From the NCBI RefSeq assembly GCF_023023025.1, contig NZ_CP095481.1:11069455-11133454 (forward strand): DNA of 64,000 nucleotides. Direction: 5' to 3'. The DNA is from Amycolatopsis sp. WQ 127309 (GTDB lineage: Bacteria > Actinomycetota > Actinomycetes > Mycobacteriales > Pseudonocardiaceae). Made by a program: the position numbers and the translations under genes. Under the pieces are notes generated by a model. That model did not search any database. It saw nothing but the letters and a program-made list of their open reading frames with translations, and was not told the DNA's origin. Shown piece by piece: positions 1 through 8,707 of the stretch; positions within the stretch are counted from its first letter, which is position 1; each line of letters begins with the position of its first letter.

Positions 1-1
1 G

Positions 2-505
2 GCCACCAAGCAGTCCGGCTACACCTTCTACATCGACCCGACGCGAGTGGACACCCACCGGTTCATCCGGCTGCAGCAGCTCGGCCACGAACACCAGGAC
101 GCCGGACGCCACGCCGCGGCGGCCGACGCCTACCGGGCGGCGCTCGACCTCTGGTCCGGGCCGCCGCTGGCGAACGTCCACTGTGGACCGGTGTTGTCGG
201 CCTACCGCACGGAACTGCTGGAGCAGCGGCGCAGTGTGCTGCACCTGCGGATCGAAGCGGAGATCATCAGCGGCAAGCACCGCGAGCTGATCGGCGAGCT
301 GCGGTCGCTGGCCACCGGCAGCCCGCTGGACGAAGCACTGCACGGGCAGCTGATGCGCGTGCTCGGCCGCAGCGGGCGCCGGTCCGACGCGATGGCCGTC
401 TACCGCCGGCTGCGGTCGCGGCTGGCCGGCGAACTGGGAGTCGAGCCGTGTGACGACCTCCAGGTGCTGCACCGCGAGCTGATCTCCGAAGGGGATCACC
501 GCTGA
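2..505 (+). CDS. SARP/AfsR-type regulator, C-terminal part (partial at window edge)
   Basis: Only the last 167 codons are in the window; the frame is open to the left edge, so the start and the DNA-binding domain lie upstream. What is visible is a bacterial transcriptional activation domain (BTAD): it opens with a GYTFYIDPTRVDTHRF segment and continues as TPR-like helices (AAADAYRAALDLWSG, DAMAVYRRLRSRLAGELGV). This order is typical of SARP activators, which bind direct repeats through an OmpR-like winged helix and switch on secondary-metabolite clusters. It lies 64 bp upstream of an HxlR regulator on the same strand, at the edge of a biosynthetic region, which suits a pathway-specific activator. 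A larger AfsR-like protein is excluded because the protein stops right after the BTAD. Confidence 0.85.
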   Translation, partial: ATKQSGYTFYIDPTRVDTHRFIRLQQLGHEHQDAGRHAAAADAYRAALDLWSGPPLANVHCGPVLSAYRTELLEQRRSVLHLRIEAEIISGKHRELIGELRSLATGSPLDEALHGQLMRVLGRSGRRSDAMAVYRRLRSRLAGELGVEPCDDLQVLHRELISEGDHR

Positions 506-569
506 CCCACCGCTTTGCCCGGCTCCGGCCGTTTCCGTCGCACGCCCGAGAACGAAGTGAGGAAGTCCG

Positions 570-1268
570 ATGTCTGCTCCGCACACGCGTACCTATGGAC
601 AGTTCTGCGGCATCGCCCGCGCACTCGAGCTCATCGGCGAGCGCTGGTCGCTGCTGATCATCCGTGACCTGGTGCTCGGCGCGAAGCGCTACGACGAGCT
701 GCAGGCCGGTCTGCCGAAGATCCCGCCGTCGATCCTGTCGGCCCGGCTCAACGACCTGGAGGCCGCCGGCGTGCTCCGCCGCCGCGTCCGCGCCGAGCTC
801 GACGCCGGTCTGGTCTACGAGCTGACCCAGTACGGCAGCGAGCTCGACCACATCGTGCTCGACCTCGGGCTCTGGGGCGCCCGCTCGCTGAACGCCCCGA
901 AGGCCGACGAGGTGTTCACCCTGGACGCGGCGATCCTGTCGCTCTACACCACGTTCCGCTCCGACGCCGCGGAGAACGTGCAGATCAACTTCGAGATCCG
1001 CTACGACGACCGGATGATCGTGCACGCGCTGGTCGAGAACGGCGCGGTCAAGGTCGGCGAGGGCCGCTTCCCCGGGGCCGAGCTGGTGATCGAGGCGGCG
1101 GCCGGCACCGCGCTGCTGGACCTGATGAGCGGCCGGCTGACCGCCGCCGACGCGACCCGCACCGGCAAGCTCGGCATCGAAGGGGCCGTCGCGGACCTCG
1201 AGATGTTCGCGCAGCTGTTCCACATCCCCGCGGCACCGGAGCCGGCGACCGGCATCGTCGTCCGCTGA
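570..1268 (+). CDS. HxlR-family transcriptional regulator with C-terminal sterol-carrier-like domain (copy 1)
   Basis: This 232-residue protein has an HxlR winged helix at about residues 10-105 (ALELIGERWSLLIIRDLVLG, then SARLNDLEAAGVL for the recognition region). A C-terminal part of about 110 residues resembles an SCP2-like ligand pocket. HxlR proteins act as dimers on short palindromes and often sense small electrophiles or metabolites. The ATG follows a GTGAGGAAG ribosome binding site. A close paralogue lies at 16517-17212, next to the YcaO gene, and shares long identical stretches such as ELDHIVLDLGLWGARSL. Two such copies in one window suggest that both belong to the regulation of the local pathway. 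The ligand is unknown. Confidence 0.85.
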   Translation: MSAPHTRTYGQFCGIARALELIGERWSLLIIRDLVLGAKRYDELQAGLPKIPPSILSARLNDLEAAGVLRRRVRAELDAGLVYELTQYGSELDHIVLDLGLWGARSLNAPKADEVFTLDAAILSLYTTFRSDAAENVQINFEIRYDDRMIVHALVENGAVKVGEGRFPGAELVIEAAAGTALLDLMSGRLTAADATRTGKLGIEGAVADLEMFAQLFHIPAAPEPATGIVVR

Positions 1269-1281
1269 CCCGGCGACCGGG

Positions 1282-2520
1282 TCAGGGCCGGGGTTCCGCC
1301 CGGCCGGCCCGGTCCGCACGGGCCCGCAGGTACCGGCGTTCCGGTCCGCTGTCGGTCCGGTCCGCGGCCCGGAGGTAGTGCTCGCGCGCGGCGGCCGGGT
1401 CACCGGCGCGTTCGAGCAGGTGGGCCCGCACGGCGTCGGCCCGGGCACCGACGCCGGGCGGGCCGTCGAGCTCGTCGAGCACGGCCAGGCCGGCGGCGGG
1501 CCCCAGCACCTGGGCGAGGGCGACGGCGAGGTTCACGGTCACCACCGGGCCCGGCACCAGCTCGCCCAGCACGCCGTAGAGCTCGACGATCTGCGGCCAG
1601 TCGGTCGCCTCGGTGCTGGGCGCCTCGTCGTGCAGCGCCGCGATCGCCGCCTGCACCTGGTACGGCCCGACCGGTCCGCGGCCGAGCGCGGACCGGATCA
1701 GCCCGGCGCCCTCGGCGATCATCGCCGCGTCCCACCGGCCGCGGTCCTGCTCGGGCAGCGGCACGAGCTCGCCGTCCGGGCCGGTGCGCACCGCCCGCCG
1801 CGCGTGGGTCAGCAGCATCAGCGCCAGCAGGCCCGTCACCTCGCCCTCGTCCGGGCGCAGGGCGTGCACGGCGCGGGTCAGCCGGATCGCCTCCGCGGTC
1901 AGCTCGACGCGCAGCAGGTCCTCCCCCGACGTCGCCGTGTAACCCTCGTTGAAGATCAGGTAGAGCACCTGGAGGACGACGCGCAGCCGCTCCGGGAAGT
2001 CGTCCGGCGACGGCGCGCCGAACGTCGAGCCCGCGGCGGCGATGGCCTCCTTCGCGCGGGTGATGCGCCGCGTCATGGTCGCCTCCGGCACCAGGAACGC
2101 CTTCGCGATCTGCGCCGTGGTGAGCCCGCCGACCGCCCGCAGCGTGAGCGCGACCTGCGAAGGCTGCGACACCGCGGCGTGGCAGCACAGGAACAGCAGG
2201 GTCAGGGTGTCGTCGGCGTTCGCGGGCCGCTCCTCGCCGGGCCCGGGTACCGCGGCCGCCGGTTCGCGCGCGGCGGCCGACTCCTCGCGCCGGCGTCGCG
2301 CGCTCTCGCTGCGCCACTGGTCGGTGAGCCGCCGGGACGCGACGGTGACCAGCCAGCCGCGCGGGTTGTCCGGGACGCCTTCGCCCGGCCACTGCTCGCT
2401 CGCCGCGAGGAGGGCCTCCTGGACGGCGTCCTCGCACGCGTCGAACCGGCCGTACCGGCGCACCAGCGCGCCCAGCACCGAGGGCACCAGCGGGCGCAGG
2501 ACCTCGGCGACGGCGGTCAC
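1282..2520 (-). CDS. ECF RNA polymerase sigma factor with long C-terminal extension (ECF42-like)
   Basis: The GTG start at 2520 overlaps the stop of the upstream YCII gene in a GTGA, which fixes this start. The 412-residue protein has region 2 near the N terminus (RYGRFDACEDAVQEALLAA, then GWLVTVASRRLTDQWRSE) and region 4 (QVALTLRAVGGLTTAQIAKAF, PEATMTRRITRAKEAI). A TPR-like C-terminal domain of about 200 residues follows. Sigma factors of this build, encoded next to a DGPF/YCII protein, form the ECF42 group; they have no classical anti-sigma factor, and the C-terminal domain is thought to control activity. Targets are not visible here. The link to the neighbouring clusters is doubtful because this pair is common in actinobacterial genomes. 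Confidence 0.9.
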   Translation of the reverse strand: MTAVAEVLRPLVPSVLGALVRRYGRFDACEDAVQEALLAASEQWPGEGVPDNPRGWLVTVASRRLTDQWRSESARRRREESAAAREPAAAVPGPGEERPANADDTLTLLFLCCHAAVSQPSQVALTLRAVGGLTTAQIAKAFLVPEATMTRRITRAKEAIAAAGSTFGAPSPDDFPERLRVVLQVLYLIFNEGYTATSGEDLLRVELTAEAIRLTRAVHALRPDEGEVTGLLALMLLTHARRAVRTGPDGELVPLPEQDRGRWDAAMIAEGAGLIRSALGRGPVGPYQVQAAIAALHDEAPSTEATDWPQIVELYGVLGELVPGPVVTVNLAVALAQVLGPAAGLAVLDELDGPPGVGARADAVRAHLLERAGDPAAAREHYLRAADRTDSGPERRYLRARADRAGRAEPRP

Positions 2521-2900
2521 GCCATGGGGACTTCGGCTTCGGCGCCGGCGAAGAAGACGACCTCGCGCACCTCGACGCCGAGGCCGTCGAAGGCGGTGTC
2601 CGGGATCATCGCCGCGAGCTCGACCGCGCGTTCCCTGCTCACGCACTCCACGAGGTAGTACCCGGCCAGGAACTCCTTCGTCTCCAGGAACGGGCCGTCG
2701 GTGACCGCGGGCGGGCCCGAGCGCCCGCGCACGACGGTGGTCTCGCCGGCCGGGGCGAGCGCCTGCGTGCTGATCATCTCGCCGGATTCCCGGATCGTGC
2801 GGATGAACTCCCCGTGCCCGGTCTTGATCGCGTCCATGTCCCGCTCGGACAGCTTCGCCATCACGTCGGGGTTCAGGTACATCGCCAGCAGGTACTTCAC
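2517..2900 (-). CDS. YCII/DGPF-domain protein, partner of the ECF sigma factor
   Basis: This 127-residue protein starts at a GTG (2900) preceded by a GGGAGC ribosome binding site; an in-frame GTG seven codons further upstream lacks one. It opens with KYLLAMYLNP, carries the hallmark DGPF motif (TDGPFLETKEFLAGYYL) and ends in a beta-rich YCII (dimeric ferredoxin-like) fold. It overlaps the sigma factor gene by four bases, so the two are translationally coupled. DGPF proteins are regularly co-encoded with ECF42 sigma factors; their biochemical role is not established. Confidence 0.9.
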   Translation of the reverse strand: MKYLLAMYLNPDVMAKLSERDMDAIKTGHGEFIRTIRESGEMISTQALAPAGETTVVRGRSGPPAVTDGPFLETKEFLAGYYLVECVSRERAVELAAMIPDTAFDGLGVEVREVVFFAGAEAEVPMA

Positions 2901-3065
2901 GTCCCGGCTCCCTTCGGCCACCGCGCCTGGTCCGCGGCCCGACCCTAGCCGAGGCGCGCGGAGCCCGTGATGCCACGCCGCAAGCGGGAAGTGGAGTCAT
3001 CGCGGTCGCGCCTGCCAGCCTGAACCGGGGCAGTCGCGGTTTCCCGGCACCAGGAGGTGGCACCG

Positions 3066-3737
3066 ATGGCCGACGTGTTCACGGAACTGCAGGCCGAGAC
3101 CGAGGCGCTGGCCGAGCTGGCCGAGCGCCACGGGCGCGGCCCCGGTCCGGGACCCGACATCACCGGGTACTTCGCCCGGCTGACGTCGACCGCGCGGCTG
3201 GTCCGGCTCAGCGTCGAGAACCCGGGCGTGTTCGGCGTGACCCCGCAGATCTCCTACGACTCGCTCGACGAGGCGATCCTGACGTGGCTGCTCGAGCAGC
3301 GGAAGGCCACCGCCCTGCTCGCCGCTGCCCCGAAGGACCAGCAGCTGCCGTGGAGCGACGGCCCGCTGCGCCCGTCCGTGCTCGCCGCGGCCGTGCTGAC
3401 CGAGGTGTTCGCCGCCGGCCAGGACATCGCCGACGCGTTCGGCGTCCGGCCCCGCCGGGACGACTCCATCGGCCACGTCGCCTACTACGGCGTCCGCACC
3501 AGGGACCGCGCCTACCTGCGCCGGCAGGCGACGCCGCCCGCCGAGCAGTTCCGGTTCGAGCTGCGGGCCCCGTCCGGCGCGCGGTGGGACTTCGGGCCGG
3601 AGGACGCCACCGACCGCGTCGCCGGGCCGGCCGAGGACTTCTGCCTCCTGGTGACCGGCCGCCGCTACGCCGAAGACCTCGCGCTGACCTTCACCGGCGG
3701 GCGCACGGCCGAGTGGCTGGAACTGCTGGAAGGCTGA
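3066..3737 (+). CDS. TIGR03084-like DinB/MDMPI-fold protein with lost metal ligands
   Basis: This 223-residue protein matches the TIGR03084 family in its C-terminal half (GHVAYYGVRTRDRAYLRR, VAGPAEDFCLLVTGRR). The ATG at 3066 is preferred because AGGAGG at 3052-3057 is nine bases away; the GTG at 3057 sits on that Shine-Dalgarno itself. In this family, metal-binding histidines normally lie in an N-terminal IGHL-like motif and in an AHGQD motif. Here the first region reads TGYFARLTSTARL and the second EVFAAGQD, with Ala in place of His. The protein therefore probably does not bind metal in the usual way, and its activity cannot be predicted. Confidence 0.75.
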   Translation: MADVFTELQAETEALAELAERHGRGPGPGPDITGYFARLTSTARLVRLSVENPGVFGVTPQISYDSLDEAILTWLLEQRKATALLAAAPKDQQLPWSDGPLRPSVLAAAVLTEVFAAGQDIADAFGVRPRRDDSIGHVAYYGVRTRDRAYLRRQATPPAEQFRFELRAPSGARWDFGPEDATDRVAGPAEDFCLLVTGRRYAEDLALTFTGGRTAEWLELLEG

Positions 3738-3752
3738 ACCTCACCCTGAGCG

Positions 3753-4373
3753 TCACTCGAACAGCGCCGGGTCGCCCGCGCCGACGCGCAGGATTTCCGG
3801 CTCCCCGGAGGAGAAGTCGACCACCGTGGTCGGCTCGACCCCGCAGTCGCCGGAGTCGAGCACCGCTTCCAGCTGGTGGTCCAGCTCTTCCTTGATCTCC
3901 CAGCCCTGCGTCATCGGCTCGCCCGAGCCGGGCAGCAGCAGCGTGCTCGAGAGCAGCGGCTCGCCGAGCTCGGCCAGCAGCGCCTGGGTGACGCGGTGGT
4001 CCGGGATGCGCACGCCGACCGTCTTCTTCTTCTCGTGCATCAGCCGCCGCGGCACCTCCTTGGTGGCGGGCAGGATGAACGTGTAGCTGCCCGGGGTGGC
4101 CGCCTTGATCGCGCGGAACACCGCGTTGTCCACGTGGACGTACTGGCCCAGCTGCGCGAAGTCCTGGCACACCAGGGTGAAGTGGTGCCGGTGGTCCAGC
4201 TTGCGGATGGTGCGGATGCGGTCGAGCCCGGCGCGGTTGCCCGGCCGGCACCCGAGCGCGAAGCAGGAGTCGGTCGGGTAGGCGATCAGCCCGTCGTGCC
4301 GGAGGATCTCGACGACCTGGCCGAGCGCCCGGCGCTGCGGGTTCTCCGGGTGCAGGTCGAAATAGCGTGCCAT
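3753..4373 (-). CDS. YciO/Sua5/YrdC-family threonylcarbamoyl-AMP synthase-like protein
   Basis: This is a 206-residue YrdC-fold protein that starts at ATG 4373 (MARYFDLHPENPQ) and has the same length as E. coli YciO. Visible hallmarks are the nucleotide-binding segment GLIAYPTDSCFALGC, the basic KKKTVGVRIPDH motif and the loop LLSSTLLLPG. True Sua5/TsaC makes threonylcarbamoyl-AMP for the universal tRNA t6A modification; YciO-type members share the fold but act weakly or on other substrates. The PTDSCFALGC and CQDF signatures point to the YciO branch rather than to TsaC. It is convergent with the gene at 3066 and looks like ordinary chromosome rather than part of the cluster. Confidence 0.85.
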   Translation of the reverse strand: MARYFDLHPENPQRRALGQVVEILRHDGLIAYPTDSCFALGCRPGNRAGLDRIRTIRKLDHRHHFTLVCQDFAQLGQYVHVDNAVFRAIKAATPGSYTFILPATKEVPRRLMHEKKKTVGVRIPDHRVTQALLAELGEPLLSSTLLLPGSGEPMTQGWEIKEELDHQLEAVLDSGDCGVEPTTVVDFSSGEPEILRVGAGDPALFE

Positions 4374-4659
4374 GACCGCAGAGCCTAGGGGCCACCCGGA
4401 ACCCCGGCACGACGGCCGGGCCCCGGCGAAGTCCCCCGTCACCCGACCGGGCCCGGCGAGGACGGCAACGGCCAACTCACCGCCCGCAGCGGCGTGTCGG
4501 CCGCTGCGGGCAGCGCGTGACAAGCACTGGAACGACTGCCGGAACCTGGGGCGAAGGCGGAGCTCGTCTCCCAGCTTGCGGTTCCGGTGGCGAACGCTGG
4601 GCCCGCCCGTGCAGCGCGGTCACAATCCGAAGAGGGACCGCAGCCAGGGAGGACGAGTC

Positions 4660-5169
4660 ATGACGAAGCCGACCGTGCTGGAGCTGGACCGCCCCCGGGT
4701 CGTGGCCGGGGCGCACCACCTGTTCGAGGGCCCGCGGGGGCTCGTCTCCCTGGCCGGGCTGTTCGGCCGGCACGACCGCCTGGCCGTGCACCACCCGATG
4801 GCCGACCACAGCGGCCCGGCGGACGTCGTGCCGCTCGCCGACATCGCCACCGCCCTGCACGGACCCGGCCTGCAGCTGGCGCTCGTCTCCCACGCGCCCT
4901 ACGCGAAGGTCGAGCAGTACCGGCGCTACCTCGGCTGGGGCGTGCCCGCGTACTCGGCCGCCGGCACGGCGTTCACCGACGACTTCCCGGCGACCCGGCA
5001 CGTGCCCGGCGCGGGCGGCGACTCGTGGGACGACGAGTCCGGGCTGAGCTTCTTCCGGCTGGCCGGCGGGCAGGTGCTGCACATGGGGTCGGTCACCGTG
5101 CCGCGGCTGGGGTTCCTGGGTCTGCTCGCGGAGCAGGGCGGCTATCCGCCGGCGCCGGCCGGCCGCTGA
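4660..5169 (+). CDS. DUF899-like thioredoxin-fold protein
   Basis: The ATG at 4660 has a good AGGGAGGA ribosome binding site. The 169-residue product resembles DUF899 (AhpC/TSA-like) proteins in the segments RRYLGWGVPAYSAAGTAF and GLSFFRLAGGQVLHMGSVT. Most family members are somewhat longer, so this is a short version. No CxxC motif is present, so thioredoxin-type redox chemistry is not supported. The preceding 286 bp (4374-4659) contain no recognisable gene. It may simply be a flanking gene unrelated to the cluster. Confidence 0.6.
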   Translation: MTKPTVLELDRPRVVAGAHHLFEGPRGLVSLAGLFGRHDRLAVHHPMADHSGPADVVPLADIATALHGPGLQLALVSHAPYAKVEQYRRYLGWGVPAYSAAGTAFTDDFPATRHVPGAGGDSWDDESGLSFFRLAGGQVLHMGSVTVPRLGFLGLLAEQGGYPPAPAGR

Positions 5170-5272
5170 CCGCTCTTCTCCGCTCCGTGACGGCCATTCG
5201 GCCGAATCCGTCGTCGGAACGGTGTTCCGCGCTTCTCTTCGTTTGCGGTGTGCTCTGGTACGTTAAGATCAG

Positions 5273-5300
5273 CCGTAAAAGAGCCACCCGTAAGAGAGCG
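5273..5300 (+). repeat. Two direct repeats upstream of the double kinase gene
   Basis: CCGTAAAAGAGCC (5273-5285) is followed 15 bp later by CCGTAAGAGAGCG (5288-5300), about 70 bp before the TTG start of the kinase gene. The spacing of about one and a half helical turns would suit a response-regulator or activator site. The function is inferred only. Confidence 0.35.
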
Positions 5301-5366
5301 ACACCGCGCCCGGACCGGGCGTCCCGGCAGGCACGTCGCCGCGCCGATCCCGGAGGGGGCACCTGA

Positions 5367-7766
5367 TTGTCTCCGGTCACCGCACTCGAGTCTGCCGCCG
5401 AACGTTCGGTGACCGCCGAACCCCGCGGTACGACCGCGGCGGACCGGCGGCCCCGGCTGGCCGCCTACCTGGCCTCGGCCATCGTCGTCGCCGTCGTCGC
5501 CGGTTTCAGCGTGATCGGGCTGGTCAACCTGCTGCTGCTGCCGGGGCCGGTCGGCTTCCTGCGCGGCGCCTACGCGCTGCTGGGCATCGGCGGGCTGCTG
5601 GCCATCCAGCTGCTCTGGTTCAGCCGCCCGGCCGTCCGGCACGACTCCGCCACCAGCCTGATCCTGGTCGCCGTGATGGTCGTGCTGGCCTACGTCCCCC
5701 TCCTGACCTTCGGGCTGCTGTGGGCCGACATGCCCGTCTTCGTCGGCGGAGCGGTGCTGCTCGCCCTGCCGGCGCGATACGCCGGGCCGGCGCTGACCGC
5801 GGTGTTCTTCAGCGTCGCCTGGATCTACTGGTTCTTCGACGCCTCGCCGCTGAGCATCGTGTACAACGCGGCCGGCTCGGTGTTCTACAGCCTGGTCTTC
5901 TACTTGCTGACCCGGCTCGCGCGCATGGTGCACAACCTCCACGAGGCCCGCACCGAACTGGCCCAGCGCGCGGTCGCGGAGCAGCGGCTGGCCTTCGCCC
6001 GCGACCTGCACGACCTGCTCGGCATGAGCCTGTCGGCGATCGCGCTCAAGGGCGAGCTCGCGCACCGGCTGATGCGGAAGTCCGTGGACCGCGCCAAGGC
6101 CGAGCTCGCCGAGATCACCGCCACCGCCCAGCGCACCCTGTCCGACGTCCGCGCGATCTCCCACGGCTATCGCGAGCTGTCGCTGGAAAAGGAGTCCCGG
6201 ACGGCCGAATCGCTGCTGTCGGGCTCCGAGATCGCCGTGCAGATCCACCTCGACCAGGGTGACCTGCCGGTGCAGACGCGCACGCTGCTGGCCAAGGTGC
6301 TCCGCGAAGGGGTCACGAACGTCCTGCGCTACAGCGACGTCGAGCACTGCGAGATCGACGTCCGGCACCAGGACGGCAAGGTCACCCTGGAGATCGTCAA
6401 CGACGGCATGACGGCGGACGCCCCGGCGCTCTCGCCGGACAGCAGGCTGACCAGCCTGCCCGGGGAGTTCGCCGCGCTCGGCGGCACCGCGAGCGCGAAG
6501 ATCGACGCGGACGGCCGGTTCCGGCTGCGCGTCGAGCTGCCCGTGCCCGGCCGCCAGGGCACCCCCGCCCCGCACGAGGGCGAGCAGCGGACGCAGATCG
6601 AGTCGAAGCGGATCCGCAGGCTGCTGCCGCTCACCATGGCGATGATGGCCTTCGGCGCGACCGTGCACGAGCTCCAGCTGACCGACCAGCCGTGGGACCT
6701 GGCCCTGGTCGTCGGCTCGATCGCGGCGCTGCTCGCCCTGCAGTTCTCGTACTTCAACCGCCCGACGACCCAGCTGCGCTCGGCGCAAAGCTACGGGATG
6801 CTGTTCGTCCAGGCCTGCCTGATCTACCTCCCGCTGCTGCCGCTGGGGCAGAACTGGGTCAGCCTGCCCGGGCTGCTGATCGGCAGCGCGCTGCTGGTCC
6901 TGCCCCCGGTGCTGGGCTGGGCGTTCTTCGCGCTGAACATCGCCGCCTACGCGGAGATCCAGCGGATCTCGGGCGCCGACATCACCTCCACCGTGTTCTA
7001 CACCGCCGCGACCGTGATGACCGGGCTGGCCGTGTTCGGGCTGCTGTGGCTGGTCCGGCTGGTCACCGAGCTGGACAGCACCCGGCGGCGCCTGGCCGAG
7101 ATGGCCCTCGCCGAGGAACGCCTGCGCTTCGCCCGCGACCTGCACGACCTGCTCGGCATGAGCCTGTCCGCGATCGCGCTGAAGAGCGAGCTGACCGCCC
7201 GGGTGCTGCCGCTGGACCGCGGCCGGGCCGAAGAGGAGCTGACGGAGGTCCTCGGCCTGACCCGCCAGGCGCTCTCCGACGTCCGGTCGGTGGCCAGCGG
7301 CTACCGCGAACTGTCCCTCGACAGTGAATCCCGCACCGCGAGGTCCGTGCTGGTGGCCGCGGACGTCAAGGTGCGCATGGAGATGCTCGAAGACGAATTG
7401 CCCACGACGGTGCGCACGGTACTGGCCGTCGTCCTGCGCGAAGGCATCACGAACGTGCTGCGCCACAGCAAGGTGGAGAGCTGCGAGATCGCGATGCGCC
7501 GCACCGGCAACGGGATCTGCCTCGACATCGTCAACGACGGTGTCCAGCGGGACGCCGCCCGCGTGCCCGCCACCCGCTCGGAAGAGCAGGCGGCGGCCGG
7601 GGTGCCCGCACCGCGGCTCGCGGGCACGGTCGCCGTGCCCGCCGACGCGTCCCCGGGCAGCGGGATCGGCAACCTCTCCCACCGGGTCACCGACCTCGGC
7701 GGCAAGCTCACCGCCGGGATCGAGCCGGACGGCCGGTTCCGGCTGCGGGCCGTCGTCCCGGTCTGA
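5367..7766 (+). CDS. Tandem double sensor histidine kinase (two complete NarL-type kinases in one protein)
   Basis: This 799-residue protein is an in-frame duplication of a membrane sensor kinase. Module 1 has TM helices at about residues 25-175, a HisKA_3 box [17 protein letters not shown] with His215, and an ATPase domain at about 300-395 with N-box [10 protein letters not shown]. Module 2 repeats this: TM helices at about 420-565, [17 protein letters not shown] with His593, and an ATPase domain with EGITNVLRHS and the G-box GSGIGNL. The first module lacks a GxGxxN G-box (it reads SRLTSLPGEFAALGG), so its ATP lid is degenerate and only module 2 looks fully active. The TTG start at 5367 has GGAGGGGG eight bases upstream. 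A convergent response regulator ends 54 bp downstream. The kinase is related to the one at 11142-12335. Confidence 0.9.
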   Translation: MSPVTALESAAERSVTAEPRGTTAADRRPRLAAYLASAIVVAVVAGFSVIGLVNLLLLPGPVGFLRGAYALLGIGGLLAIQLLWFSRPAVRHDSATSLILVAVMVVLAYVPLLTFGLLWADMPVFVGGAVLLALPARYAGPALTAVFFSVAWIYWFFDASPLSIVYNAAGSVFYSLVFYLLTRLARMVHNLHEARTELAQRAVAEQRLAFARDLHDLLGMSLSAIALKGELAHRLMRKSVDRAKAELAEITATAQRTLSDVRAISHGYRELSLEKESRTAESLLSGSEIAVQIHLDQGDLPVQTRTLLAKVLREGVTNVLRYSDVEHCEIDVRHQDGKVTLEIVNDGMTADAPALSPDSRLTSLPGEFAALGGTASAKIDADGRFRLRVELPVPGRQGTPAPHEGEQRTQIESKRIRRLLPLTMAMMAFGATVHELQLTDQPWDLALVVGSIAALLALQFSYFNRPTTQLRSAQSYGMLFVQACLIYLPLLPLGQNWVSLPGLLIGSALLVLPPVLGWAFFALNIAAYAEIQRISGADITSTVFYTAATVMTGLAVFGLLWLVRLVTELDSTRRRLAEMALAEERLRFARDLHDLLGMSLSAIALKSELTARVLPLDRGRAEEELTEVLGLTRQALSDVRSVASGYRELSLDSESRTARSVLVAADVKVRMEMLEDELPTTVRTVLAVVLREGITNVLRHSKVESCEIAMRRTGNGICLDIVNDGVQRDAARVPATRSEEQAAAGVPAPRLAGTVAVPADASPGSGIGNLSHRVTDLGGKLTAGIEPDGRFRLRAVVPV

Positions 7767-7820
7767 ACCACCCGGTCTGGACCACGCGGTCTGAACCACC
7801 CGGTCCAGACCTTTCCGCGG

Positions 7821-8426
7821 TCACAGCCAGCCGGACTCTTCGGCGATGCGGATCGCGTCCACCCGGTTGCGGGCGTTGAGCTTCGCGACGACCGTCGTGA
7901 GGTAGTTGCGGACGGTCCCGGCGGACAAGTAGAGCCGGGCGGCCACCTCGACCGTCCCGAAGCCCTGCGCGGTCATCCGCAGGACGTCCAGCTCCCGGGC
8001 GGTGAGCGGGCAGTCCACCGAGTCCCAGGCCGCCAGCGCCAGGTCGCCGTCGACCATGCGCCGGCCGGCGAGGACCCCCCGCACGGCGTTGGCCAGCTTG
8101 TCCGGGGGCGCGTCCTTGAGCAGGAAGCCCCCCACCTTGGCGTCCAGCGCCCGGCGCAGCGTCCCGGGTCTGCCGAGGCTGGTGAGGATGACCGTCCGGC
8201 AGTCCGGGACCTGTTCGTGCAGCTCACCGGCGGCGGTGAGCCCGTCCATGCCCGGCAGGTCGATGTCGATGACCGCCACCTGCGCCTCTTTCGCGCGGGC
8301 CATCGGCACGATGTCGAGGCCCGACGCCACCTCCGCGACCACGTCGATGTCGGGCTCCAGCCGGAGCAGGGCGACCAGCGCCCCACGCACGATGTGCATG
8401 TCCTCTGCGACGAGCACTCTGATCAC
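7821..8426 (-). CDS. NarL/LuxR-family response regulator (copy 1)
   Basis: The GTG at 8426 is chosen because GGAGG lies five bases upstream and because it gives 201 residues, exactly the length of the paralogue at 10293-10898. The receiver domain (1-120) has the acidic pair in LVAEDMH, the phospho-acceptor Asp in VIDIDLPGMDG, the switch Thr/Ser in ILTSLG and the Lys in FLLKDAP. A LuxR-type helix-turn-helix follows (LTARELDVLRM, LYLSAGTVRNYLTTVVAKL). It is convergent with the double kinase, its likely partner. It lies just downstream of the 57-codon peptide gene on the same strand, separated from it by a hairpin. Confidence 0.92.
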   Translation of the reverse strand: MIRVLVAEDMHIVRGALVALLRLEPDIDVVAEVASGLDIVPMARAKEAQVAVIDIDLPGMDGLTAAGELHEQVPDCRTVILTSLGRPGTLRRALDAKVGGFLLKDAPPDKLANAVRGVLAGRRMVDGDLALAAWDSVDCPLTARELDVLRMTAQGFGTVEVAARLYLSAGTVRNYLTTVVAKLNARNRVDAIRIAEESGWL

Positions 8427-8645
8427 GGATGCCTCCGCACTCACGATTCCCCAGAACCCCAGTTAAACATTCTGCCCGAGGAATCGGTTGCACCATTCGG
8501 GCACCACTGGCGCCGGCATCGCGAAATGTCCGGGCACCCACCGGGACGGCTCGAGGAAAAGATCTATCCGCAACCGGACAGCTACCTGTGGTGACCGGTG
8601 ACGGAGGCTCGGACGAGCGTGGTGGGAAATTTTCCGGCTTGCCCC

Positions 8646-8676
8646 GCTTGTGGACTGTGCGACGGTCCACAAGCGA
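8646..8676 (-). terminator. Inverted repeat downstream of the small peptide gene
   Basis: An 11-bp perfect stem (CGCTTGTGGAC / GTCCACAAGCG) with a 9-nt loop lies 32 bp beyond the stop codon of the 57-codon ORF. It would end a short monocistronic peptide transcript before the response-regulator gene. It could also be a protein-binding site. Confidence 0.55.
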
Positions 8677-8707
8677 CGGGCCGGGTGCGGAACTGCGGAA
8701 ACGACGC

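Noticed and set aside
5142..7799. A very long reading frame (885 codons) on the minus strand opposite the double kinase
   Set aside because: It is rich in Arg/Gly/His/Gln without any domain, lies opposite a clear kinase, and results from high third-position GC.
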